From Actinomycetota bacterium (GTDB taxonomy: Bacteria; Actinomycetota; Acidimicrobiia; Acidimicrobiales; Ilumatobacteraceae): 64,000 nt of DNA. The DNA lies in assembly GCA_026393535.1 (NCBI GenBank), contig JAPKZY010000096.1, positions 1 through 64,000 of the forward strand, read 5' to 3'. A model generated the notes under the pieces. It saw nothing but the letters and a program-made list of their open reading frames with translations. It had not been told where the DNA came from and ran no database searches. Positions 8,793 to 16,485 of this stretch are shown here, in pieces; position 1 is the first letter of the stretch, and each line of letters starts with the position of its first letter. The position numbers were made by a program, and so were the translations under genes.

Positions 8793-10049
8793 TTAGCCCG
8801 AAGAATGGACACGTACTGATTCGGGAATTGACGTGCGAACGCGAGCAGAGCCCGGTTCACGAACAGTGAGTTCTCGGGTAGTTGCATTGAGTGAAAGTTT
8901 CCAGCCTCCTTCATGGGCGCATCGGTGGTGCTCGGTGCACAGAGGGATGAGGTTGGCCATATCTGTGGTGCCACCAAGATTCCAAAATGCAATGTGATGT
9001 GGTTGGCATTGCGAGACCGGTATGTGACAGTGGGGCATGGCACAGGTTGTGTGCATGGATTCGAGAGCTCGCCGCTGATGCCGTGTTGCAAGACGACTCG
9101 ACCGACCCACGTCAAGAACGACACCGTCATTTCCTAAAACAATGGGAATGATTTTTGCCTCACAGGCAATACGACGAATGGTTTCAATCGGAACATCAAT
9201 ATCAGTGCCCGTATGGACGAGCGAATGTTTATGTACACCAGATTGAAGTGTTTTGAGATCGATAATGACACTGACGTCGGCCCGACCATACGCAGATGTG
9301 ATGGGCGCTGCGGAATCTGTGTTTGTATCAATGACGAGGGCACACAAACTAAGGGCTCGAAGTTGATCGGGAGATCGCGGCTCGCCGTTAACAGTTCCTT
9401 CTCGAAAGAGTCGTTCCACTGCATTTTGTAGTCGACCTACTATTTGCAAACCTGATTCGGGGTCGAATTCTCCGCGTAGGCACACCATGCCCGAATCACG
9501 ATCGACCCAATGGCGTAGGAAAGTACGGCGGCGTTGCTGCTCAAGTTGAGTGAGCCCAGAGTCCGTGTGAACCTGTTGCACAGCGCGCCGTACGGCGCGG
9601 GCAAAATTATCGGGTGTGGTGTGCGAGGCAACCATGTTGATCCAGTTTCCTTGGATGGCAACTTGTTGCTTCTCAGGCTCTGAAAGGTGTGACATGGCCT
9701 GGGTGACGGCATCGATATGTGCAACGGAAACGGTGCCGGTGGTGAGTGCACTTTCGAGCAGTGGAACTAGAGCCAACGTAGAGACCCGTGCCACGCCTCG
9801 TTGCGCTTCGCTGCGTGTGACCCCGCATGCTGATGCAATGACTTGTGCCGGAACCACTGATGGTGATGCAGCAGCGAGTTCTTGAAGGCGTCGTGTGAGA
9901 AGAAGTTTTTGCGAATCAACCCACGCTGCAACCTGGGCTAGACCTTCGAGCGCTTGACGCACTGACTCGGTTGTGAGCTGGTTTATGGGCAGCGAATCGA
10001 TTTTTTCCACGATGGGACAAATTGTGGTTGCGCGGAGAATGACTGACAT
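8793..10049 (-). CDS. DUF222 / HNH endonuclease domain protein (13E12 repeat family)
   Basis: 418-residue protein with an N-terminal DUF222 domain (about 20-250; helical, with the RSEAQRGVARV segment) and a C-terminal HNH nuclease motif (about 331-386: paired Cys, then QPHHI, NLIPLC and EHHRCAHEGGW). Such proteins are abundant and multicopy in actinobacteria and are often linked to mobile or repetitive sequence, but no transposase or terminal repeat is seen here. Predicted metal-dependent DNA nuclease; biological role unknown. Confidence 0.88.
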   Translation of the reverse strand: MSVILRATTICPIVEKIDSLPINQLTTESVRQALEGLAQVAAWVDSQKLLLTRRLQELAAASPSVVPAQVIASACGVTRSEAQRGVARVSTLALVPLLESALTTGTVSVAHIDAVTQAMSHLSEPEKQQVAIQGNWINMVASHTTPDNFARAVRRAVQQVHTDSGLTQLEQQRRRTFLRHWVDRDSGMVCLRGEFDPESGLQIVGRLQNAVERLFREGTVNGEPRSPDQLRALSLCALVIDTNTDSAAPITSAYGRADVSVIIDLKTLQSGVHKHSLVHTGTDIDVPIETIRRIACEAKIIPIVLGNDGVVLDVGRSSRLATRHQRRALESMHTTCAMPHCHIPVSQCQPHHIAFWNLGGTTDMANLIPLCTEHHRCAHEGGWKLSLNATTRELTVREPGSARVRTSIPESVRVHSSG

Positions 10050-10155
10050 ATGACCTCGCTCCTAAGAACTGTGAGGTGGACAACTGGGCCATGCAGCCAA
10101 TATGAATAGGGTTTCCCTATCGACAATCACACCGTAGAGCGTGGGTGTGTCGCAG

Positions 10156-11694
10156 TTACGCGGTTGCTGGCTCGTTCTTTTCCATGGCGTCAGATAATCC
10201 GGCGCGCAAGCGCAACGGCTGTTCACGCAGGATAATTGCAAGCAACAACCCAATAACCATGGTTGCGGCGCAGAGCCAATAGATTCGACTGACTCCCAAT
10301 GCAAGGCTGTCAATCACTGCTTGCTTTGATGCAAGAGGCAACGTAGCAATCTGTTGCGGTGATCGAATAATTGAAGAAGCTTTGTCTGGATCAATTGTTA
10401 TTTGCTTTGGTATTTCACTGCGAATAGTGGAGTTCAACACTGTGCCGAAAATTGCGAGTCCGAATGAGCCACCGAGTGAGCGAAAGAACATCACCGTTGC
10501 AGTTGCAACACCGAGATCAGAGAAATCAACCGCATTCTGACTAGCAATTGAGGTGGTTGTGAAAATGGAAGCTGTACCAAAGCCCATAAGAATCATTGGA
10601 ATTACAAGAAATAAATACGGAGTTGTTCCGGTGATTTGCGCAACGCCAATCAGTCCACAGAAGGAAAGCACACTGCCAACGATTGGAAATATCTTGTACT
10701 TGCCGGTCTTTGCAATGATGCGACCAATTCCAAATGTGGCAAGTGTGACACCAAGCATTTGTGGCAATGTGCGTAATCCAGATTCTGTGGGCGATACCAA
10801 CAGTGAATCTTGGAAGTACAACGAAAGAAAGCCACCTGCACCATACGTGACAACACCGGCGCACATTCCGAGTAGCGCACATGTGCGAACGACGTCATTT
10901 GAAAATAATCGCAACGGAATCATTGGTTCCTCGGCGCGTTGTTCTACTTTGATAAATGCGCCAAGACCAAGAAGTGCAATTACAAAAAGAATCAGAACAT
11001 GTTGTTGGGTCCAACCGTGCCTGCCTTCTTCGAGGCCGATCATCAGTGACGCGATGGTGAGAGACAACAAGCCAGCCCCCATGAAGTCAAGTTTTGCTTT
11101 CCGGCGCTTGAAAGGCAGTCTGAGTGCGAAATGGCACACGCCGCCAACAAGGATGACGAATGGGACGTTGATGTAAAAGATCCATGGCCAACTTGCGTGG
11201 TCGATGATGAGTCCACCGACAAGTGGTCCGAGAATTGCTGAACCCACAAATGCAAGTGTGAAGTAGCCCATGTATCGGCCGCGCTCACGTGGTGGAAGAA
11301 TGTCCCCAAGAATTGCGAAGGCGAGTGCTTGAATTCCGCCGCCGCCCATTCCTTGAAATGCCCGTGCTGCAATAAGTTGACCCATTGATTGCGATGCACC
11401 GCACAAAATTGAACCGACTAAGAAAACAGCCATTGTCGATTGAAAGATGAGTCGACGACCATAGAGATCAGACAGTTTGCCAAGCAATGGCGTGCTGATC
11501 GCCGACGTCACGATGTAAGCGGTTCCTACCCAAGCAAAACTTTCGAAGGCATTGAACTGTCCCGTAATGGTGGGAAGAGCGGTCGCGATGATGGAGGTTT
11601 CAAGGTTTGCCAGCATGACGGCAAGAGCCAAGGCACCAAGGACAATCCACAATCGTTTATTGGTGAATCCGGGAACCAGAGTCTCTGTAGCCAT
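10156..11694 (-). CDS. MFS multidrug exporter, DHA2 family (EmrB/QacA type, 14 TM)
   Basis: 512-residue proton-driven exporter of the major facilitator superfamily. There are about 14 hydrophobic helices, motif A is seen as GKLSDLYGRR between helices 2 and 3, and the glycine/proline-rich motif C region (GSAILGPLVGGLI) typical of antiporters is present. The substrate is not predictable. ATG 11694 is preceded 6 nt upstream by TACGGT (11706-11701), consistent with a leaderless transcript. The divergent neighbour is tag; a weak inverted repeat (CTCAG/CTGAG, 11710-11726) sits between them. Confidence 0.9.
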   Translation of the reverse strand: MATETLVPGFTNKRLWIVLGALALAVMLANLETSIIATALPTITGQFNAFESFAWVGTAYIVTSAISTPLLGKLSDLYGRRLIFQSTMAVFLVGSILCGASQSMGQLIAARAFQGMGGGGIQALAFAILGDILPPRERGRYMGYFTLAFVGSAILGPLVGGLIIDHASWPWIFYINVPFVILVGGVCHFALRLPFKRRKAKLDFMGAGLLSLTIASLMIGLEEGRHGWTQQHVLILFVIALLGLGAFIKVEQRAEEPMIPLRLFSNDVVRTCALLGMCAGVVTYGAGGFLSLYFQDSLLVSPTESGLRTLPQMLGVTLATFGIGRIIAKTGKYKIFPIVGSVLSFCGLIGVAQITGTTPYLFLVIPMILMGFGTASIFTTTSIASQNAVDFSDLGVATATVMFFRSLGGSFGLAIFGTVLNSTIRSEIPKQITIDPDKASSIIRSPQQIATLPLASKQAVIDSLALGVSRIYWLCAATMVIGLLLAIILREQPLRLRAGLSDAMEKNEPATA

Positions 11695-11700
11695 GTTTTC

Positions 11701-11706
11701 ACCGTA
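11701..11706 (-). promoter_or_regulatory. -10 box for a leaderless transcript (DHA2 exporter)
   Basis: TACGGT on the minus strand ends 6 nt before the exporter ATG at 11694. The same hexamer precedes the LCP and alanine-racemase-like genes in this window. Inferred. Confidence 0.35.
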
Positions 11707-11784
11707 GCCCTCAGGTGGTGTCTGAGTTCACACGGAGCATTAATTGGGTGATTACATACGGCAATAGGCACATACGCTTCAGGT

Positions 11785-12420
11785 GTGACGACTGTGTGGC
11801 TCCGGCCAACTGAAAATGGTGGCCAACGTTGCTGGTGGCCAGGCGATGATGATCAATACATCGAGTATCACGACACCGAATGGGGTCGACCTGTCGCTGA
11901 TGACACTCGGCTTTTCGAAAAACTTTGCCTCGAAGGATTTCAAGCTGGATTGTCGTGGTTGACCATCTTGCGCAAACGCGAAAACTTCCGCACGGCATTT
12001 AATGCCTTCGACATGGATGAGGTTGCTCGATTCTCAGAGCGTGATATCAATCGTCTGTTGGAAGATGCAGGAATTGTTCGGCACCGCGGAAAAATTGAAG
12101 CGACCATCAATAATGCAGGTCGTGCACTGGACCTGATTGATGAAACTGGTTCGCTGTCGGAGTACATCTGGAACTTTGCACCAGACGTACCTTTTGGTCG
12201 TGATGGTAAGTCACTGCATGCGTCTGGCGTTGCTTCCATATCGCCATCAGCTACAGCACTGTCAAAAGATTTGAAAAAACGTGGATGGAAATTTGTTGGC
12301 CCCACCACTGTGTATTCATTCATGCAGTCGATGGGATTAGTGAATGATCATGTCGATGGATGTCATGTTCGCAGTGCATGTGAGGATGCACGACAATCAG
12401 CTATCGCTGCGCGAAAATAA
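11785..12420 (+). CDS. tag: DNA-3-methyladenine glycosylase I (Tag)
   Basis: Base-excision repair enzyme that removes 3-methyladenine from alkylated DNA; 211 residues. It aligns throughout with the E. coli enzyme: zinc ligands Cys16 and His29 near the N-terminus and His/Cys in NDHVDGC near the C-terminus, the LEGFQAGLSW helix (Glu50) and RHRGKI. A GTG start at 11785 gives the full-length protein, although no strong ribosome-binding site precedes it. Divergent from the DHA2 exporter. Its stop abuts the convergent HEAT-repeat gene. Confidence 0.95.
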   Translation: MTTVWLRPTENGGQRCWWPGDDDQYIEYHDTEWGRPVADDTRLFEKLCLEGFQAGLSWLTILRKRENFRTAFNAFDMDEVARFSERDINRLLEDAGIVRHRGKIEATINNAGRALDLIDETGSLSEYIWNFAPDVPFGRDGKSLHASGVASISPSATALSKDLKKRGWKFVGPTTVYSFMQSMGLVNDHVDGCHVRSACEDARQSAIAARK

Positions 12421-13011
12421 CTAACTACGGGGATTGAGTAAATCTTCTGCGTTCTGGCGCACTTGCCAGTCTTTGTCTTCAAGCGCGAGTTGTAATGCAG
12501 CGTCAACTTCTTCACCTTCGAATGGGGCAAGCGCCAAGATGGCGCGTCTACGTACAGCAGGTTTATCCGAGCATGCCGCAAGAATTGCAGGCAGTCCGCG
12601 TGCATCACCGAGTGAACCAAGTGCAGCCGCACATGCTTCGCGCACCACAGCCTCAGTGTGTGATGTCGTGCGATCAATGAGAGTTTCGATTTCAATGTCG
12701 CTTGCGGGCATGCGTTCACCCACGCACCATGCAGACATCTCTGCCACGAACACATCTGGGTCATCGATGCACTGATGAACATTGACCGAAGGAAACGGAA
12801 CCGCTAATTCAACAGCCGTACGTCTGGTTTCGATGTGTGAATCCTGAATATATGGAGCAAGAATTTCAGCAGTCAATGTTCCGATGCGTGCAAGAGCACG
12901 CAATGCACTGGCGCGAACAGTGCCATCCTCATGGTGCAATGCCTCGAGAGCTACTGAGGAATCCCCAGAGAATCCGGCTGCTATGACATCAAATCGAAAA
13001 TTATCTGACAT
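12421..13011 (-). CDS. HEAT-repeat domain protein
   Basis: 196-residue protein built from about five alpha-helical HEAT/PBS-lyase-type repeats; recurring units such as DGTVRASALRALARIG, DSHIETRRTAVELA, EAVVREACAAALGSLGD and DWQVRQNAEDLL are visible. Proteins of this kind are protein-protein interaction scaffolds; no catalytic residues are present. It lies 6 bp downstream of the small membrane-protein gene (13018-13335) in the same direction, so the two may form an operon. Specific role unknown. Confidence 0.8.
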   Translation of the reverse strand: MSDNFRFDVIAAGFSGDSSVALEALHHEDGTVRASALRALARIGTLTAEILAPYIQDSHIETRRTAVELAVPFPSVNVHQCIDDPDVFVAEMSAWCVGERMPASDIEIETLIDRTTSHTEAVVREACAAALGSLGDARGLPAILAACSDKPAVRRRAILALAPFEGEEVDAALQLALEDKDWQVRQNAEDLLNPRS

Positions 13012-13017
13012 AGCGGA

Positions 13018-13335
13018 TTAGGCCCGAAGGAGCCCACCCACAAATTCAAATGCAATGGTGAATAAGAAACCAAGGATGCAGGCAATAAGGGCACCGAGGA
13101 CGATTGCACCGCCAGAAAGGCTTGCGAGGGTCTTCCATTTTTGATCGCGTTCTGGTTCGGCATAGAGAGGGGTGGGTTTATTGTCAACCCGCACCACCGC
13201 GGTACGTCGCGGCGTGGCAGGCTTCATACGGTCAATAAACGCAAGCGCAACCAAGGCCAGGGCAACAACCCACACAGCGCGGGCACCAGCACCGGTAGCG
13301 GTAATGGCAAAGAAGGATGATGAAAGGATTGACAT
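13018..13335 (-). CDS. Small two-helix membrane protein, unknown function
   Basis: About 105 residues with two hydrophobic helices: one near the N-terminus (ending VVALALVALAFI) and one at the C-terminus (ALIACILGFLFTIAFEF), separated by a basic, proline-containing loop. I do not recognise a family. The start is uncertain: ATGs at 13335 and 13341 lie next to the ATG of the divergent PDZ-Lon gene (13340), so regulatory sequence for one must overlap the other. Probably in an operon with the HEAT-repeat gene. Confidence 0.6.
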   Translation of the reverse strand: MSILSSSFFAITATGAGARAVWVVALALVALAFIDRMKPATPRRTAVVRVDNKPTPLYAEPERDQKWKTLASLSGGAIVLGALIACILGFLFTIAFEFVGGLLRA

Positions 13336-13339
13336 ACTC

Positions 13340-14491
13340 ATGAACAACACGATTGTACCGCCAGTCCCACCACGACGTCCCGCACCATTGCGTGGGCTGG
13401 GATACGCCCTGCCATTAATTACTCTCTCGTGGATTGTGTTGTTCGGCATTATTGCAATGGCAGCTGTGCGGATTCAACGTTTTGAACTGGCACCTGGCGA
13501 AGCAATGGCCGTGGCACCACGCATTGAGTTTGCAAAATCCTCGACAGGGACAAAAGTTCCGGAACGATTCCGCACGACGAACGGAATCAAATTTGTCACT
13601 GCATTTGGTGGTCAATTATCCATTCTCGACAGTGTTCTGGGCTGGATTGACCCACATGTGCAAGTGGATACGTACAAGGAACATTTCGGAACAAGTACGC
13701 CAAGCACTTCACGACGTCTTGGATTTCAAGCAATGATCGGTGCAAAACAAATTGCTGAATACGTTGCGATGAAGAGACTAGGACTCGACGTAAAACTTGT
13801 GATGGGTCGAGTAGTTATTGAAGAACTGGTCTGCGACGGTGCGCCCAAGAAAAATGCTGCATGTACAAATCTTGAAGTAGGGGAAACCATTACTCACTTA
13901 GATGGTGTCGCGACATCTACATTGACTGAACTTGCGGCGCAGATGAAGGGGCATGTTGTCGGCGACACAGTGGAACTCACAGTGATTCCGTATGACGCAA
14001 AGGCAGCAACTCCGGATGCAACAAAGGCTGAGAAGCGCACCGTGCAGTTAATGGCAAACGCTGATAATCCCACTCGTCCAATTATCGGCTTCGTTCCAGC
14101 AGATACTCGCAAGGTGTCGTTGCCGTTTGACGTGAAAATTTCAACTACAGATATTGGCGGACCATCTGCGGGTCTTGCCTTCACGTTGGCGCTGCTTGAC
14201 GAACTAACAAGCGGCAATCTGATGGGCGAATCTCATGTGGTTGCGACCGGAACAATCAGCGAAGATGGCTCTGTTGGGGCGATCGGTGCTCTCGAACAAA
14301 AGGCTGTGGCGGTCGAGGCATCGGGCGCTGACCTCTTCCTCGTTCCAGCTGGTCAATCTGTAGATGAGATGAAGCGAGCTCGTCAGGCGGCCGGTTTAAA
14401 AGTCAAAATTGTGCAAGTTGCAACTCTGAATGAAGCGTTGGCAGTGTTACGTACTAACGGCGGCGATGCTTTGAGCGCAACCACTGCCTAG
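13340..14491 (+). CDS. Membrane-anchored PDZ - Lon (S16) domain protease
   Basis: 383-residue protein of the YlbL-like group. An N-terminal membrane anchor (about residues 25-50) is followed by an extracytoplasmic region, a PDZ domain (about 175-235, including VGETITHLDG) and a C-terminal Lon-type proteolytic domain. The catalytic Ser is in GGPSAGL and the catalytic Lys in EQKAVA, forming the Ser-Lys dyad; there is no AAA+ ATPase domain. ATG 13340 follows GAAAGGA at a long spacing. Predicted to process envelope proteins; the target is unknown. Confidence 0.9.
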   Translation: MNNTIVPPVPPRRPAPLRGLGYALPLITLSWIVLFGIIAMAAVRIQRFELAPGEAMAVAPRIEFAKSSTGTKVPERFRTTNGIKFVTAFGGQLSILDSVLGWIDPHVQVDTYKEHFGTSTPSTSRRLGFQAMIGAKQIAEYVAMKRLGLDVKLVMGRVVIEELVCDGAPKKNAACTNLEVGETITHLDGVATSTLTELAAQMKGHVVGDTVELTVIPYDAKAATPDATKAEKRTVQLMANADNPTRPIIGFVPADTRKVSLPFDVKISTTDIGGPSAGLAFTLALLDELTSGNLMGESHVVATGTISEDGSVGAIGALEQKAVAVEASGADLFLVPAGQSVDEMKRARQAAGLKVKIVQVATLNEALAVLRTNGGDALSATTA

Positions 14492-14548
14492 GTGGGCTGT
14501 GGATAATGCCACCAAATGGCACCCTAGGAGTCGTACTGTAGATGCCTA

Positions 14549-16474
14549 ATGGCTATCTCTTTCTCCCGACCCGACCCATCATCGCCTGCAGCAGTGGGTT
14601 CGGCTGCGTTTCCCACCGGTCGCCGTGGGTTCGACCAGGCTGAAGTACGTGATTTTCTCAAAATGGTGGCTGCTGAGATGGCTCGCCTGCAAGAACGCGA
14701 ACGCTTCCTTGAAAGTGAAATGCGCGCCATGCAAACACGGGGCTTATCGGCTCCTGGGCGCCTCGATGAAGAGACTGTCACCACGTTGCTTGGTGAAGAA
14801 GCAGCACGGGTTCTGACAGCTGCTCGTGATGCGAGTACACAAATTCGTGACCGCGCTGAAGAGTCCGCAACTCGCCTTGTCAAGGACGCCGCAGAAGATG
14901 CAGTTCGTATTCGTGAATCTGCAGTCTTAGAAGCAGCTCGCATTCGTCAAGACTCAGGCTCAGACGCCGAATCTGAAATTGAAATGGCAAAGCAACAAGG
15001 CCGTGACATGGTTAATGAGGCACGTGAGTATCGCGAAAAAGTCTTGTCAGAATTGTCCCGTCGTCGTGATGCTGCTCGCTCACAAATTGAACAGCTTCTT
15101 CATGGCCGCGACCGTCTTATGAATGCGTTCGAACGTGCGCGTATTGCCAGCGAAGATGTCATCGGCGGACTCACTGATGCTCATGATGAGCCTGAATTCA
15201 TTGTGGATTTGTCGCCTACTACTGGTCCTGTGCCAATCATCAATTCTGAACATCCTTCGGTAAAAGTGTTTGACCGTGAAGAAGTAATCGTTGAAGAAGA
15301 GGCAGCAGAAGTTGTTACCAATGTTGTTATTTTTGATCATGAAACTGAAGCAGAAGTAGAATTTATTGCAGAAGAAGTCAGCGTCGAAGTAGTTGATGAA
15401 ACTCAGATTGTTGACGTTCTTCACCCAGTGCACACACCTGCTGATATCGCTACATCAGTAGAGGACATTGCTTCTACAGAACAAACCGAAACATCTCAGA
15501 CCAATGTGGTGTCATTATTCGGTCGCGGTCGACGCTCAGTCGACATGCCTGAAATTGAAATTGAACCTGAAATCGCAGAAGTAGAGACTGCGAAATTGCT
15601 AGAAGTAGTTGTTGCTCCGACTCCGAAGAAAGATGTTGCTGCTGTCGACGATATTTTTGCAAAGTTGCGTGCGGGTAGCACTGCCGATGTCGCTGCGAAA
15701 GCAACAACCGCGTCTGAGATCACGAAAGACGAAAAGCTTGCTGTGAAAGCTTCTGCGCCAAAAGCGGAGAAAAAGGCGAAAGTCAAGTCCACTGTTCCAG
15801 TTGTAGACCCAGCACGATTCGAAGAGCGCAATGAAGAACTGTCACTGGTAGTGGTAGCCATGGCTCGAAAGTTGAAGCGGGTCCTTGCTGACGAACAAAA
15901 CACTGTTCTTGGCCATGTTCGTGCAAAGCGCAGTTCGTTGGATATCGATGCAGTGCTCGGAACTGAAGCCGAACATAGCGCTCGGTATGCGGTAGCCGTC
16001 GTAGAAGACACCATGGCGGCCGCAAGTGCTGGCGCGAAGTCTGTGAAAGCTGCTGGTGGTTCAAGTCGTCGTGTTACACAAAAGGCCATTGCTTCTCACG
16101 CTGTCTCAGCAATTACTGCAGGTTTGGTCGCAGGGTTCCGTGAAGATGCCCGTATCGCAATTGGTGAAGCCGAAGGCGATCATGATGTCTTACTTGGGCT
16201 CATCCGTGACGTGTATCGCAGCTGGAAGACAGAACGAATCGATTCCCATGTCGACGACATTGCCTGTTCGTCATACAGCCATGGTGCGTATCTTGCTTTA
16301 GAGCCAGGTAGCCGCATCACCTGGATGGCCGAGCCAGATACCAATTGCTGCAGTGAATGTGAAGACAATTCGCTCGGTGGCTCCGTTGTTCGTGGCGATG
16401 ATTTCCCCACAGGTCACAGTCATCCACCTGCTCATGCAGGCTGCCGATGCCTTGTTTGCCCCGTTCAGGACTAG
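14549..16474 (+). CDS. DivIVA-domain protein with phage-head-morphogenesis-like C-terminus
   Basis: 641-residue multidomain protein. Residues ~10-60 contain a DivIVA-type lipid-binding start (FPTGRRGFDQAEVRDFL), followed by a coiled coil to about 200. A long, Glu/Val-rich low-complexity linker (about 220-410) follows, then a helical region. The last ~50 residues have W-x5-D followed by two CxxC-type cysteines (NCCSECED) and end in HPPAHAGCRC. That spacing resembles the C-terminal motif of phage Mu F / SPP1 gp7 minor head proteins. DivIVA proteins mark cell poles and septa. The combination is unusual (see findings). It lies 57 bp after the PDZ-Lon gene and 11 bp before the UPF0182 gene. Confidence 0.75.
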   Translation: MAISFSRPDPSSPAAVGSAAFPTGRRGFDQAEVRDFLKMVAAEMARLQERERFLESEMRAMQTRGLSAPGRLDEETVTTLLGEEAARVLTAARDASTQIRDRAEESATRLVKDAAEDAVRIRESAVLEAARIRQDSGSDAESEIEMAKQQGRDMVNEAREYREKVLSELSRRRDAARSQIEQLLHGRDRLMNAFERARIASEDVIGGLTDAHDEPEFIVDLSPTTGPVPIINSEHPSVKVFDREEVIVEEEAAEVVTNVVIFDHETEAEVEFIAEEVSVEVVDETQIVDVLHPVHTPADIATSVEDIASTEQTETSQTNVVSLFGRGRRSVDMPEIEIEPEIAEVETAKLLEVVVAPTPKKDVAAVDDIFAKLRAGSTADVAAKATTASEITKDEKLAVKASAPKAEKKAKVKSTVPVVDPARFEERNEELSLVVVAMARKLKRVLADEQNTVLGHVRAKRSSLDIDAVLGTEAEHSARYAVAVVEDTMAAASAGAKSVKAAGGSSRRVTQKAIASHAVSAITAGLVAGFREDARIAIGEAEGDHDVLLGLIRDVYRSWKTERIDSHVDDIACSSYSHGAYLALEPGSRITWMAEPDTNCCSECEDNSLGGSVVRGDDFPTGHSHPPAHAGCRCLVCPVQD

Positions 16475-16485
16475 CGTCCTGATGC

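Noticed and set aside
8793-10049. HNH/DUF222 gene as part of a mobile element
   Set aside because: No transposase, integrase, terminal repeats or target duplication nearby.
10106-10149. Two small hairpins (ATAGGG-TTT-CCCTAT and CACACC/GGTGTG) between the exporter and HNH genes
   Set aside because: Short stems without a T tract; not convincing as terminators and no operator pattern.
10553-11176. 207-codon plus-strand open frame within the DHA2 exporter
   Set aside because: Shadow frame of a clear 14-helix transporter; composition not protein-like.
15496-16089. 197-codon minus-strand open frame opposite the DivIVA-type gene
   Set aside because: Ala/Ser/Thr-rich shadow of a Glu/Val/Ala-rich coding region.
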